From: UBA1926 sp036732005
Lineage (GTDB): Bacteria; Planctomycetota; Phycisphaerae; Phycisphaerales; UBA1924
Direction: 5' to 3'
DNA: 64,000 nucleotides
NCBI GenBank assembly: GCA_036732005.1
Contig: DAINDF010000004.1
Span: 62,001-126,000 of the forward strand
Position numbers and translations under genes: made by a program. The notes under the pieces were generated by a model that made no database searches, had not been told where the DNA came from, and worked only from the letters and a program-made list of their open reading frames with translations. Each line of letters starts with the position of its first letter. Position 1 is the stretch's first letter. Positions 53,409-63,271 of the stretch are shown in pieces.

Positions 53409-54431
53409 TCACGGGCAGCCGGCAAGCGTCGACTCGACGAAGCCCGTGATGTCACGCAGGTCGAGCAGGCCGCTCCCGTCGACATCCGCCGCGGGATCGT
53501 CGGAGAGGAAGTAGTTGACGAAGAGCACAATGTCCGAACTGTCCACCAGACCATTGCTGTCGGCGTCCGCCGGGCAGGGCACGAGCCCGGAGGGGTCGGC
53601 CTCCAGATCCCAGATGACGAACGAGCCGTCGAGATCGAAGATCACCAGCTCGGACATCGGGAACCCCTGGATCGCCTCCATCTCGCGCACGCCGCGCATG
53701 ATCTCGCGCCGCTGCCACCCGTTCATCGTCGCCAGGTCCGACCCGGGCTGGTTCATCGGGTGCCACGAGGGCAGGTTGTGCGGCTCGAACGAGGATTGCT
53801 CGCGCAGATCGAGCGCCATCGTCGCCCGGGGCGAAGCGCCCAACTCATCGAGGACCGCGGGGTCCGTGCAGGACGCGTTCCCGTCGGCGGCCTGCCCGTC
53901 CGTGTTCGGAGCCCCGCCCCGGGCCGGCTCGCAGCAGGGAATAACGGTGGTGGTGCCGAAACTGGTGAAGGTGGTGTGGGTGTAGGTCCGGTCGCCGACG
54001 ATGCAGAACCGCTGCACCGTCCAGTGGCGCATCACCGCCTCGTCGTAGGAGAGGTAGAGCTGGCAACTCTGCCCCTCCGGCGCGGTGTGGGTGAACGCCT
54101 GCGAGACCGTGAACTTCCTCGCCATCCCGACCGTCACACCGCCCGCCCCGTTGCCGAGATTGAAGCTCGCGTTGAGTTCGAACTCCTGCCCCACGGTCAG
54201 CGTTGATTGCAGCCCCGGCCCGTACCCCGATCCCAGCGCAAAGCAAAACTTGCCGTCGTCGCGGTGGGTGCTCGACCAGACCGACGAGCACGCCAGCGCG
54301 TCGATCCGCTCGTTCCGGAAACTCGCCGTGGTGACCTTCGCCGTGCAGCAGTCGCCCACGCCGGACGCCGAACTCGCCAGCGCCGCCAGCACGCCCGCAC
54401 CGAGACCGCGCAGACTCATCGCCCGATTCAT
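53409..54431 (-). CDS. exported protein with cysteine-bracketed dockerin-like C-terminal tag
   Basis: 340-residue exported protein of unknown function. The signal peptide is about residues 1-24 (MNRAMSLRGLGAGVLAALAS). The body has eight or more cysteines (DCCTAKVTT, ALACSSVW, CCEPARGG) and is beta-rich. The C-terminal tag starts VPCPADADSNGLVDSSDIV, has PAADVDGSGLLDLRDITGF and ends TLAGCP. The start at 54431 is chosen because gggaggt lies just upstream, while 54 more in-frame codons further up look non-coding. Confidence 0.8.
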   Translation of the reverse strand: MNRAMSLRGLGAGVLAALASSASGVGDCCTAKVTTASFRNERIDALACSSVWSSTHRDDGKFCFALGSGYGPGLQSTLTVGQEFELNASFNLGNGAGGVTVGMARKFTVSQAFTHTAPEGQSCQLYLSYDEAVMRHWTVQRFCIVGDRTYTHTTFTSFGTTTVIPCCEPARGGAPNTDGQAADGNASCTDPAVLDELGASPRATMALDLREQSSFEPHNLPSWHPMNQPGSDLATMNGWQRREIMRGVREMEAIQGFPMSELVIFDLDGSFVIWDLEADPSGLVPCPADADSNGLVDSSDIVLFVNYFLSDDPAADVDGSGLLDLRDITGFVESTLAGCP

Positions 54432-54632
54432 GAGATACCTCCCGTTGGTGGATTCACGCACCTGTGTCGGCGCGGCGGCTTCTGTCACCCGCGCCATTTT
54501 CTCGGTTCCCCGCAGCGCCGGATCTGGCCTGCGGCGAGGGCCGGAATCGACCCAGGTCAATGAACGCGAACACCCCGGGCGACTCACGCACACCGGCGCA
54601 GACTTCTCTCGACGCGCGACCGCGCCTCGCCC

Positions 54633-56324
54633 TCACCCGCACCCGGCGGCGAACGCCTCGACGAACGCGAGCACATCCCCGAGATCGAACAGCCCGAACG
54701 GCTCGGCCAGATCGGCCCGAGGCTCCTCGCCCGTGAACGACACCACGAACGCAACCAGGTCCGCCAGGTCCAGCAGCCCGAAGGGCTCGGCGAAGTCCGC
54801 CACGCACCCGAAGCATGGCACCGGAACCCCCGCCGCGATCTCGCACGCGTCGGGCACCCCGTCCCCGTCGCAATCGGTGAGCGTCCCGTTCAGCAGGTCC
54901 GCCTCGTCGTCCACCCCGTTGCGGTCGCAGTCGCGCGGCCCGATGCGCGTGTAGTAGATGTTCTGCTCGCCCTCGAAAGTCGCGCACCACGCCAGGTCCG
55001 CCCCGAGATCGTCAGAGGCCATGTGGAAGTAGTCCCCCATCTTCGCCTGCGAGGGGAACCCGAGCCTGCTGTCGAACGACACGCTCAGCCGCTCGTTGGG
55101 CGACCAGGTCCGCCCACCGTCCTCCGAGGACGAGCGGTACAACGCCGACAGGTAGGTGAAGTCCGCCGGCGTCGGGTCGTCGCGCATGTCCAGCCATACG
55201 ACATCGATCCGCCCGTTCGGCGCCACCGACATCGTCGCAAACCAGTGCCAGCGGTTGTCGGGCGCCGGGTCGTCGTTGAGGCGCACGAACTCGCTCCAGG
55301 TCTCGCCCCGGTCGGTCGAGCGTGCAAAGTGCACCTGGCTCTGGATCCGCGTCCCCCCGGGCGAGGCGCTCAGCAACGCGTACACCTCCCCGTGCAACGC
55401 CCCCGGCGCGTGGTTCACCGCCACCTGCGGCATCCCCATCAGCCCGCCGGGGTTCGGATTCCCGCGGAACCCCACGCCCCCCCCGAGCGGCACCTCAACC
55501 CCGAAGTCGAACCGCATCGGAGTCGCCCCCGGCTCGTCCGAGCGGATCAGCACGATCCGCTGCACCGTCGACGCGAAGCGCCCGATGATGTAAAGCGCCC
55601 CGTCGGGCCCGATCGCCGAGTTCCCCCAGATCGGCTCCGCGGTCGTCAGCCCGCCCGCCGCGAACATCTCGATCGGCGTCTCCCACGACGCGCCCCCGTC
55701 AAAGCTCCGGCTGAACGCGCTCGACCAGTTCTGGTAGAGCGTCCGCCCGTCCGCCGACACGCTGAACCACTGCTTGTCCCCCCCGAACGCGAACGACGCG
55801 TCGCCCCAGGTCGCGCCCCCATCCGTGGAGAGGTGATGCCAGACCGTGAAGCCGTCCTCAAGGCCCAGGGCCAGAAAGTGGAAGTCGCCGTTCCCGTCCG
55901 CCGCCAGCACCGGGTCCGACCGGAACACCCCGGGCTGGATCACCCCGATCGGCGACCACGACCGACCCCCGTCCACCGTGAACGAATACCCCGCCTGCCG
56001 GAAGTCCGACGCGACCGTGTCGAACTGCCGCCAGCAGATCGCCATCCGGTTCGGCGCCGTCGGGTCCACCGCGATCGTCGGCTCGTTCCCCGCGTCGCCC
56101 AGGATGTTCAGCCCGTCCCCGTCGACATTCACCTGCACATGCACCGCCCCGCCCGCCGAGGTCATCCACCGCGGCAGGGGCGCCATCCGCGCCGTCGCCG
56201 CCGGCATTGTCATCACGGGCTCGTCGCACCGCTCGTGGGGCTCGGGCTCGTCCTTCATCGGTTGGGCGAGCGAACCGCTCGCGCCGAAGAGAACGCCCCA
56301 TAGCGCCGCGATGAAGTGCTTCAT
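54633..56324 (-). CDS. exported sialidase-like (BNR repeat) protein with dockerin-like tag
   Basis: 563-residue exported protein. The signal peptide is MKHFIAALWGVLFGASGSLA. The body is a beta-propeller with at least five Asp-box motifs (TVDGGRSWSP, STDGGATWGD, SFDGGASWET, STDRGETWSE, SEDGGRTWSP), the pattern of sialidases and BNR-repeat proteins. The arginine triad and Tyr/Glu of true sialidases cannot be confirmed by eye, so it may be non-catalytic. A calcium-type DRNGVDDEADLLNG and DCDGDGVPDACEI follows, then the dockerin-like tag FGCVADFAEPFGLLDLADLV ending AAGCG. Confidence 0.82.
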   Translation of the reverse strand: MKHFIAALWGVLFGASGSLAQPMKDEPEPHERCDEPVMTMPAATARMAPLPRWMTSAGGAVHVQVNVDGDGLNILGDAGNEPTIAVDPTAPNRMAICWRQFDTVASDFRQAGYSFTVDGGRSWSPIGVIQPGVFRSDPVLAADGNGDFHFLALGLEDGFTVWHHLSTDGGATWGDASFAFGGDKQWFSVSADGRTLYQNWSSAFSRSFDGGASWETPIEMFAAGGLTTAEPIWGNSAIGPDGALYIIGRFASTVQRIVLIRSDEPGATPMRFDFGVEVPLGGGVGFRGNPNPGGLMGMPQVAVNHAPGALHGEVYALLSASPGGTRIQSQVHFARSTDRGETWSEFVRLNDDPAPDNRWHWFATMSVAPNGRIDVVWLDMRDDPTPADFTYLSALYRSSSEDGGRTWSPNERLSVSFDSRLGFPSQAKMGDYFHMASDDLGADLAWCATFEGEQNIYYTRIGPRDCDRNGVDDEADLLNGTLTDCDGDGVPDACEIAAGVPVPCFGCVADFAEPFGLLDLADLVAFVVSFTGEEPRADLAEPFGLFDLGDVLAFVEAFAAGCG

Positions 56325-56415
56325 CCGTCCGTCCCCGGCCCACGAGGGCGTTCGGCGTGCGTGCACCGCCAGCCTACCGGCCCGCGACGACCCGCTCAAC
56401 AGCCAGCCCCATCAT

Positions 56416-57345
56416 TTATTCATCGGGCCCAAGCCGCACCACGAAATCCGCCCGGCCCGCGTCCTCGCCCGCGGGGTCAGCGTTCTCCACCATCGACAGC
56501 GTCACCACCCGCGTCCCGGGGCGGGCCCGCCACAGCGCCTGCACGAGCCCCCCGTTGAAGTCGGAGTGGAACCGCCCCACGACATGCACCACCGGCCGAC
56601 GCCCTTCCGAAAGGGCCCGGACGATCGAGGACGCCATCGTCTCGTCCCATACCGACTGGGCCCGGAAGTACCCCTCGACCCGCCGGTTGAGTTCTTCTTC
56701 GGAGAGTTCCTCCTCCCCGCCGTGGCTCGCCAGCATCCCGCCCATCTGCTCGAAGAACCGGTCGCGGTAGGGGCCCGCGGGCAACGCCGAGGGCCAGGCG
56801 ACCAGCGCCCGCTGACTCGCGCGCAGCCCGTCGAGCGACTCGAACCCGTCCTCGCGTGCCATCGACGAGTACCGCCGCGGCGCGTTCGCCGCGATCACGG
56901 GCGCCCCCGCCGCTTTCGCCGCCTCGACCATCGCGCGGTGCCCCGCCGGGTAATTGCCCTCCGAGCGACCCGCCGCCTCGCGGAACTTCGCCTCATCCAC
57001 CACGCCCAGCAGGTAATCGTCCAGCGCCGCCTGCGTCCCGCGGTCGAAAAACTCCAGCGACAACGCCGGCGCCAGCCCGGCCTGCGACAGCAAATCCTCC
57101 CAAAGCGCCGCCGCCGCCGCGAGCCCCTGCCCGTGCCCGTGCGTCTCCCCGATGATCACCACATCCGCGCCCGCCGCGGCCTCCACCACCGCGCCCCACG
57201 CCGCCCCCGCGCCCGTGCGACCCGCGAAGACCTCCACCCCGCGCGGGTCCAGCGGCGTCGCGGCCGCCGCGGGTGTCTCCCGCGGCCCGGTCGACGCGCA
57301 CCCCCCGAGCAGGCCCATCAGCACCGCCGCCAACACACGCTTCAT
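56416..57345 (-). CDS. ChaN-like lipoprotein
   Basis: 309-residue predicted lipoprotein: MKRVLAAVLMGLLGGCAS with the lipobox Cys at residue 16. The body matches the ChaN/Tiki-related fold with VVIIGETHGHGQGLAAAAAL near residue 65 and the late VVHVVGRFHSDFNGGLVQAL, holding the two His-rich signature loops. Some ChaN members bind haem and others are metalloproteases of the TraB/Tiki superfamily; which applies here is not clear. It ends 91 bases from the sialidase-like gene on the same strand. Confidence 0.82.
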   Translation of the reverse strand: MKRVLAAVLMGLLGGCASTGPRETPAAAATPLDPRGVEVFAGRTGAGAAWGAVVEAAAGADVVIIGETHGHGQGLAAAAALWEDLLSQAGLAPALSLEFFDRGTQAALDDYLLGVVDEAKFREAAGRSEGNYPAGHRAMVEAAKAAGAPVIAANAPRRYSSMAREDGFESLDGLRASQRALVAWPSALPAGPYRDRFFEQMGGMLASHGGEEELSEEELNRRVEGYFRAQSVWDETMASSIVRALSEGRRPVVHVVGRFHSDFNGGLVQALWRARPGTRVVTLSMVENADPAGEDAGRADFVVRLGPDE

Positions 57346-57368
57346 CGCGATCCTCCGAGCCCCCGGGG

Positions 57369-58787
57369 TCAGTCGTCCCGGCGCGGCCAGGCGCTCTCGA
57401 GCCGGCGGACCGCCCGCTCCGACGCCGTGCGCCACGCCCCGTTCCACCTCGCCACATTGGGGCGAGCGCCGTACCGCTCGAGCAGGTCCCCCTCGTCCGC
57501 CGACCCGGTCACCAGCGGGTCGCTCGTCCCGATGTTCTCGCTCGCCGAGGCCACCATCACCCGCGACGGCAGCGCCATCAGCCGTGTGTTCACGCCCTGC
57601 GACGCCCGCCCGGGGAGCACCAGCACACGCCAACCCGCCTCGAGCGCCTCCTCGATCACCGCCCGGGCCGCCCGGTCCGTCCCGCCCACCCAGAGCCGGC
57701 CCGGCTTTCCGAACGACCCGAGCAGGTCGCGGGCTACCTCGCGGGGGTCGACCAGCAACTCGGCCAGCCGCGGCACCGCCGATTCCACCTCGTGCCGCGC
57801 GACCCATTTCTGCGAGACGCACCGGCTCCACCACTCATGCACCGCCCGCGCCCAGGAGTGCTCCGCGCGCGCGTCCACCCGCGCCGCGAACGCCGGGCTG
57901 TACCGCAGCGAGATCGCCGCCGACATCGCCAACTCGTCCGGCGTCAGGCAACGCTCCGACCCGACACCCGCGAACAACTCCACGGCCGACTTCGCCTGCG
58001 CCTCCGACCCGCGCAGCGCCCGCCTCGTCGCCAGTGTGAACAGCGCCGATCGCACCGTCTCACGCTCGTGGGCCTCGTCGAGGCCCTCCTCCTCCCACCC
58101 GCGGGCCGACGCACGCCGGAACGAACGCTCCACCACCGACCGCAACTCGACCGCTCGCGCCCGCTCCTCGGGCTCAGCGAGCGGCGGGTCGTGCGGCACG
58201 GAAACGACCACCGAAGGCACCACCTGCCAGCGCACCCCGTCCTCGCACAGGCGCAGCCACAGGTCCGTGTGCGACCACGAATCCAGGTTCGCCCCGAAAC
58301 GCTTGCCACGCAGGAGCGACCGCTGCACCAGCGCCGCCGACGCCGGCACGCCCAGCAGCGAAGACAGCGATCCCAAGCCGATCGACCCTTCCGGCGGATC
58401 AATCGGGGGCCCGTCCGGCTTCCCGTTCTCGTGCATCACCAGCCACGACCCGCACGCCGCCCCGTGCGTGCCCGCGTCCGCCGCCGCGAGAAGGTGCGAC
58501 AGCGCCGTGGGGGCCAGCACCCCCCCGGCCTCGAGGAAGCAGACCGCCCGCCCCTCCGCGCGCGACAGCGCCTCGTTCCGCATCGCCGACACCGTGCGCC
58601 CCGAGGCCTCGAACGCCACGACCCGCTCGTCGCCCCCGTCCAACTCCGCCCGCAGCCCTTCCGACGCCGGGTCGTACGCCGCGATCACCCGCCAGTCGCG
58701 CAGGCTCTGCCCGCGGATCGATTCCAGCGTGGCGCGCAGCGACTCCGCCCGTCCGCCCGCCGTCAGAATGATGTCCACCCGCGCCAT
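57369..58787 (-). CDS. family-2 glycosyltransferase with large C-terminal extension
   Basis: 472-residue protein. The first ~260 residues are a GT-A glycosyltransferase: VDIILTAGGRAESLRATLES, RVIAAYDPASEGLRAELD and the later SVVVSVPHDPPL. The metal Asp-x-Asp motif appears altered (CFLEAGGVLAPTALSHLLAA), so activity is uncertain. The C-terminal ~190 residues begin around LATRRALRGSEAQAKSAVEL and include VGGTDRAARAVIEEALEAGW, a Rossmann-like segment without a clear family match. It ends 23 bases from the ChaN-like gene and is divergent from a GT4 gene. Confidence 0.75.
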   Translation of the reverse strand: MARVDIILTAGGRAESLRATLESIRGQSLRDWRVIAAYDPASEGLRAELDGGDERVVAFEASGRTVSAMRNEALSRAEGRAVCFLEAGGVLAPTALSHLLAAADAGTHGAACGSWLVMHENGKPDGPPIDPPEGSIGLGSLSSLLGVPASAALVQRSLLRGKRFGANLDSWSHTDLWLRLCEDGVRWQVVPSVVVSVPHDPPLAEPEERARAVELRSVVERSFRRASARGWEEEGLDEAHERETVRSALFTLATRRALRGSEAQAKSAVELFAGVGSERCLTPDELAMSAAISLRYSPAFAARVDARAEHSWARAVHEWWSRCVSQKWVARHEVESAVPRLAELLVDPREVARDLLGSFGKPGRLWVGGTDRAARAVIEEALEAGWRVLVLPGRASQGVNTRLMALPSRVMVASASENIGTSDPLVTGSADEGDLLERYGARPNVARWNGAWRTASERAVRRLESAWPRRDD

Positions 58788-58940
58788 GCCGTCCGCGTCC
58801 TCTCGGGGGACCGATCGTAGCGGATCCGTGCCCCCCCCTGTTCGGCAAACTTCCGAGTCCGAGAGTTCAGCCCGGACGCCAACCAGCCGAAACTCTGGCA
58901 GGCCTCGGTTCGCCCGGCGCCACCGGAACGGGTGTACGAC

Positions 58941-60155
58941 ATGTCCAACCTGCCCGACACCCTGATCATGACCTTCGCCCCGGGGGGATCGCTGACGCGC
59001 TGGGCCGACCTCGGACGACTCGACCGCGAAACCCACCTGCTCAGGGGGCTGCTCGGGTTTGTCCCCCACCTCATCTTCGTCTCCGACCGCGGGGCCCGCG
59101 ACACCACCATCGCCGCCGAACTCTCCGAAACGCTCGCCGGCCGCGTCGACGCCATCGCCATCAACCAGCCCGACCCAGAACTGGGCCCGGGACGCCCCCT
59201 GCACGACCGCGTGCTCGCCCGGCTGGGCCAGTCCCGCCGCGTCGTTATCCAGACCATGCAGCTCGAGGACAACGGCGTCTCACGCCGCATCCTCGGGCCT
59301 CTCCGCCGCGCCGGCGTTCAGGCCGCCCTCGTCGCCCGGGGGGGATTCATCCGCTCCCGTGTCCTCGCCGCCCTCCGCGGGCCGCACGCCATCGAGGCCG
59401 TCCGCTCCGGCGTCGAGGAGCACGCCCTCTGCCAGCAGGCCCAACTCGTGGTCGGTGTTTCCGACAGCACGATCGACGAGCTCTGTTGGCGTCACGGCAT
59501 CAACCCCGCACGCACACGCGTCATCCCGCATTTCGTCCACGATCTCCACGAGCCTGTCGGCCCCGAGGACCGCGACCGCGGCCTCATCCTCGCGGTCGGT
59601 GAGGTCAGCCGGACCAGCGGCGTCGAGACCATGATCCTCGCCTTTGAACGCCTCTCCCCCGAACGGCGCGGGAACGCCCGCCTCCTGGTCATCGGCGACG
59701 GGCCCGAGCGGGCCCGGCTCGCCGCGCTCGCCCGCGAGCACAAGGCCCCCGTCGAGTTCGCCGGGCGCGTCCCCTACGCCGAGGTGCAGCGACGCATGAA
59801 CGAATGCGCCCTCTTCCTCCACGCCTCATCCGAACGCCGCCAGTCCCGCTCCGTCCTTGAAGCCATGGCCACGGGCGCCCCGGTCGTTGTGGCCGACACC
59901 CCCGAATTCGACGGCGTCGTTGAGAACGGGTCCACCGGGCTGCGCGTCAAGCCCTCTCCCGACTCGCTCGCGTTCGGCATCGAGAACCTCCTCAGCGACG
60001 CCGACTGGCGGGGCATGCTCGGTTCGAGCGGGGCCCGCCGCGTGCGCACACGCTGCGATCTCCAGGCCGTCCTCGACCGCACCCGCGAGGCCTACGCCGA
60101 TGCGCTCGCCCTCGCCCCGGGCACCGTGCAGCCCCGGGCCCGGAAGACCGGATGA
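58941..60155 (+). CDS. family-4 glycosyltransferase
   Basis: 404-residue GT-B enzyme. The C-terminal nucleotide-sugar domain is clear: LILAVGEVSRTSGVETMILA, RLLVIGDGPERARLAALARE, VEFAGRVPYAEVQRRMNECA and the Glu pair in SVLEAMATGAPVVVADTPEF with GLRVKPSPDSLA. The N-terminal acceptor domain is less conserved. The ATG at 58941 is favoured over a GTG at 58932. It is divergent from a family-2 glycosyltransferase, so it probably works on a surface glycan. Acceptor and donor are unknown. Confidence 0.9.
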   Translation: MSNLPDTLIMTFAPGGSLTRWADLGRLDRETHLLRGLLGFVPHLIFVSDRGARDTTIAAELSETLAGRVDAIAINQPDPELGPGRPLHDRVLARLGQSRRVVIQTMQLEDNGVSRRILGPLRRAGVQAALVARGGFIRSRVLAALRGPHAIEAVRSGVEEHALCQQAQLVVGVSDSTIDELCWRHGINPARTRVIPHFVHDLHEPVGPEDRDRGLILAVGEVSRTSGVETMILAFERLSPERRGNARLLVIGDGPERARLAALAREHKAPVEFAGRVPYAEVQRRMNECALFLHASSERRQSRSVLEAMATGAPVVVADTPEFDGVVENGSTGLRVKPSPDSLAFGIENLLSDADWRGMLGSSGARRVRTRCDLQAVLDRTREAYADALALAPGTVQPRARKTG

Positions 60156-60261
60156 GCCCGAGGATTCACGCCGGCCCCCGGACCCGGCCGATACCCCGGG
60201 GAGCGCGAACGGTCTCGCGCCAAGGCCCCGAAAGCGGGGTCCCCACGGACGGGGGATGCCG

Positions 60262-60603
60262 ATGACGCCTCGAACCAACCGCCGACGCCACCCGCGCTTC
60301 GCCGCGGCGATCGAATGCAAGCTGCTCCGTCGGGCCGTCTCGCGGTACGACACCGCCAGAACGGGGGATGTCTCCGCGGGCGGGGCGATGCTCGAGGTCT
60401 TCACGACCCGGCCCATCCGGGAGGGTGAGCAGCTCGAGGTCGCGGTCAACTGGGGTGGGCGGCCGATCATGCTCGCGGGCGAAATGATCCGGGCCCGCGT
60501 CCGCCGGGCGGGCCCCGTGCTCGGGCGGACCCAGCTCGTCGCGATCGAGTTCGATCGGGCTCAGGAGCAGGCCGACGCGCTCGCCGGCGCGGAAGCGGCG
60601 TGA
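60262..60603 (+). CDS. PilZ-domain protein
   Basis: 113-residue single-domain protein. The c-di-GMP binding motif of PilZ domains, Arg-x-x-x-Arg, appears in RRRHPRFAAAIECKL, followed by the second motif Asp-x-Ser-x-Gly-Gly in TGDVSAGGAMLE. Both are intact, so it can probably bind c-di-GMP. It may adjust polysaccharide output, given the upstream glycosyltransferases, but that is inference. ATGs at 60256 and 60262 exist; ggggga lies 5 bases before the second. Confidence 0.85.
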   Translation: MTPRTNRRRHPRFAAAIECKLLRRAVSRYDTARTGDVSAGGAMLEVFTTRPIREGEQLEVAVNWGGRPIMLAGEMIRARVRRAGPVLGRTQLVAIEFDRAQEQADALAGAEAA

Positions 60604-60705
60604 TCCGAACATCATCCTGAATCGTTGCCGATGCCCGCCGCGTCCCGGGGGGGGACGGGTTCCGTTCCTAGGATCGGGCCGAGGGATTCACCCGGGGAGG
60701 TGCGC

Positions 60706-61956
60706 ATGCTGTGGCAACCCTCGCTGCCGGAGGTGTACCACCGCCTCCCGCCGGCGACGCTCAACACCGCGATCGAGGACCGCCGACGCCGGCTGGGCGA
60801 TCGGCTCGTCATCCTGGGGCACCACTACCAGCAGGACGAGGTGATCCGGCACGCCGACTTCACGGGCGACTCGCTCAAGTTGAGCCAGCTCGCCGCGGGC
60901 GTCGCCGCCGAGCGCGAGATCGACTTCGTGGTCTTCTGCGGCGTGCACTTCATGGCGGAGACCGCCGACATCCTCACGCCGGAGTCCGTGCGGGTGATCC
61001 TCCCGGACCTCTCGGCGGGCTGCTCGATGGCGGACATGGCGGCCTATGACGAGACCGTGCAGGCGTGGGAGGAGTTGCACGAGACCGTCCGCGGTGCGCA
61101 CGGGGGATGCTGGAACGGCCGGATCATCCCGATCACCTATGTGAACTCGTCGGCGGCGATCAAGGCGTTCGTGGGCGCGCACGAGGGGGCGTGCTGCACG
61201 AGTTCCAACGCCGACCGCGTCTTCGAGTGGGCGATGAACGGGGGCGTCCGCCCCCGGGAGGGTGACGAGGAGATCAAGATCCTGTTCCTGCCCGATCAGC
61301 ACCTGGGGCGCAACACGGCGGCGAAGCACGGGATCGAGGTCCGGTCGCGGACCTGCCTTTACGACCCGAAGGCCGCCACCCGGGGCGAGGGGGTCGGGGG
61401 CTCGACGCCCGAGCAGATCGTGGCGAGCGAGGTGGTGCTCTGGGCGGGGCACTGCTCGGTGCACAAACTCTTCCGCCCCGAGCACTGCGACCAGATCCGC
61501 GCCGCGAACGAGCGGCTCGACGACGGCGTGCGCCCCATGAAGATCCTGGTGCACCCCGAGTGCTGCAAGGAGGTCGTCGACAAGGCCGACCTCGCGGGCT
61601 CGACCGAGTACATCATCCAGGCCGTGCGCGCCTCCGAGCCCGGCGACCGCTGGGCGGTCGGCACCGAGGTTCATCTGGTCAACCGGCTTGCCGACGAGGT
61701 GCGCCCGCGGGGAGTTGAGGTGCGCATCCTCTCCGAGTGCCAGTGCCTGTGCACGACGATGTACCGCATCGACGAGCCGCACCTGCTCTGGGTGCTCGAC
61801 GGCCTGTGCGGGGTGGAGACGGGCGAGGGCGGCGAGGCGACCGAAACGACGGTGCGCGAGCGGAACATCATCCGCGTGCACCCCGAGGTGCGCGGATCGG
61901 CGCTGCTCGCCGTGAACCGGATGCTGGAGCTCACCGCGGCGGCGTTCGCGGACTGA
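60706..61956 (+). CDS. nadA: quinolinate synthase
   Basis: 4Fe-4S enzyme that condenses iminoaspartate with dihydroxyacetone phosphate to quinolinate in NAD synthesis. 416 residues, longer than the 347-residue E. coli enzyme because of an insertion near KATRGEG. Cluster ligands are seen in DLSAGCSMADMAA, WAGHCSVHKLFRP and ECQCLCTT, and substrate-binding segments include LGHHYQQDEVI and FCGVHFMAETADIL. No nadB or nadC is nearby. A strong site (ggggagg) lies 5 bases before the ATG. A GTG 6 bases upstream is also in frame. Confidence 0.96.
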   Translation: MLWQPSLPEVYHRLPPATLNTAIEDRRRRLGDRLVILGHHYQQDEVIRHADFTGDSLKLSQLAAGVAAEREIDFVVFCGVHFMAETADILTPESVRVILPDLSAGCSMADMAAYDETVQAWEELHETVRGAHGGCWNGRIIPITYVNSSAAIKAFVGAHEGACCTSSNADRVFEWAMNGGVRPREGDEEIKILFLPDQHLGRNTAAKHGIEVRSRTCLYDPKAATRGEGVGGSTPEQIVASEVVLWAGHCSVHKLFRPEHCDQIRAANERLDDGVRPMKILVHPECCKEVVDKADLAGSTEYIIQAVRASEPGDRWAVGTEVHLVNRLADEVRPRGVEVRILSECQCLCTTMYRIDEPHLLWVLDGLCGVETGEGGEATETTVRERNIIRVHPEVRGSALLAVNRMLELTAAAFAD

Positions 61957-62037
61957 ATCGTTCGCCGCCCGGAGATTGTCCGCGGCGTGCGCGGGCGGTG
62001 GGCGTCGACCGATGCGGATCAGGTTTACACTCCGCCC

Positions 62038-63255
62038 ATGACCACCGCGACCACCGACCTCGCCCCGCTGATCGCCGCCGAGCACGCGGCGATCGCGGAG
62101 ATCCGCCGCGACCTGCACCGCCACCCCGAACTCGGCTACCAGGAGCACCGCACCAGCAAGGCCGTGCAGCGCGAACTCGCCGCGATCGGCGTCGAGCACC
62201 GGGGGGGGTACGCCCGGGGTACCGGCGTCGTTGCGCACCTCCCCGCGACCGTGCCGGGCGACCGCCCGGCCGTCGCGCTGCGGGCGGACATGGACGCCCT
62301 GCCGATCGAGGAACGAACCGGCAAGCCCTGGGCCTCGACGACCAGCGGCGTGATGCACGCCTGCGGGCACGACGGGCACACCGCGGTCCTTCTGGGCGTT
62401 GCGCGCGTCCTCGCCCGGCTCGAGCACCGACCCAACCCCGTCACCCTCGTCTTCCAGCCCGCCGAGGAGGGAGGGGGCGGGGGCGAGCTCATGTGCGACG
62501 ACGGCGCCCTCGCCGGCGCGCGCGGAGGCGGGCTCGGGCCGCCCGTCGGCCGGATCTTCGGGCTGCACAACTGGCCCGGCATGCCGCTGGGCACGATCGC
62601 CACGCGGCCCGGGCCTCTCCTCGCCGCGACCGACGAGTTCAACATCCGCGTCAAGGGCGTGCAGGGGCACGCCGCCTTCCCGCACGCCGCCCGCGACCCG
62701 ATCGCCGCGGTCTGCCAGATTGTCGGCGCCGTCCAGACGATCGCCAGCCGCAACGCGCCCCCGACCGACCCGATCGTGGTGTCGGTCACCCAGGTGCACG
62801 GCGGCAACACCCACAATGTCATCCCGGGGGAGGCGTCGTTCGGCGGCACCGTCCGCACCGTGACGCCGGAGACGCGCGCCATGGCCCGCGAACGCCTGTG
62901 CGAGATCGCCCGCGGCATCGCCCACGCCATGGGGTGCGAGTGCGAGATCGACTGGCGCCACGGCTACCCGGTCACGCGCAACGACGCGGGTCTGGCGGGG
63001 CTGGTCCTGCGGACCGCGGGAGAACTCGTCGGGCCCGAGCGTGCCGTTGAACTGCCCGCACCGATCCTCGGGGGCGAGGACTTCGCCTATTACGGGGCGC
63101 ATGTCCCCGCGTGCTTCTTCGTGGTGGGCGCGTGCCCCGAGGGCGAGGACGCCCCCGCCCTGCTGCACACCCCGCGGTTCGATTTCAACGACGACGCGAT
63201 CCCGGTCTCGGTGGAGATGTTCTGCCGGCTCGCGATGGCCGAGCAGGACGCCTGA
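62038..63255 (+). CDS. M20-family amidohydrolase
   Basis: 405-residue metallohydrolase of the M20D group (IAA-amino acid/hippurate hydrolase type). The metal ligands lie in the HACGHDGHTA segment (107-116), with the bridging carboxylate in FQPAEEGGGGG and a late His in GGEDFAYYGAHVPACFFVVG. The N-terminal RRDLHRHPELGYQEHRTSKA is the family hallmark. It removes acyl or amino acid groups from amide substrates; the substrate is not readable. It is followed 16 bases later by a PfkB kinase gene, so they may be cotranscribed. Confidence 0.93.
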   Translation: MTTATTDLAPLIAAEHAAIAEIRRDLHRHPELGYQEHRTSKAVQRELAAIGVEHRGGYARGTGVVAHLPATVPGDRPAVALRADMDALPIEERTGKPWASTTSGVMHACGHDGHTAVLLGVARVLARLEHRPNPVTLVFQPAEEGGGGGELMCDDGALAGARGGGLGPPVGRIFGLHNWPGMPLGTIATRPGPLLAATDEFNIRVKGVQGHAAFPHAARDPIAAVCQIVGAVQTIASRNAPPTDPIVVSVTQVHGGNTHNVIPGEASFGGTVRTVTPETRAMARERLCEIARGIAHAMGCECEIDWRHGYPVTRNDAGLAGLVLRTAGELVGPERAVELPAPILGGEDFAYYGAHVPACFFVVGACPEGEDAPALLHTPRFDFNDDAIPVSVEMFCRLAMAEQDA

Positions 63256-63271
63256 TCACCCGGGGCTGAAC

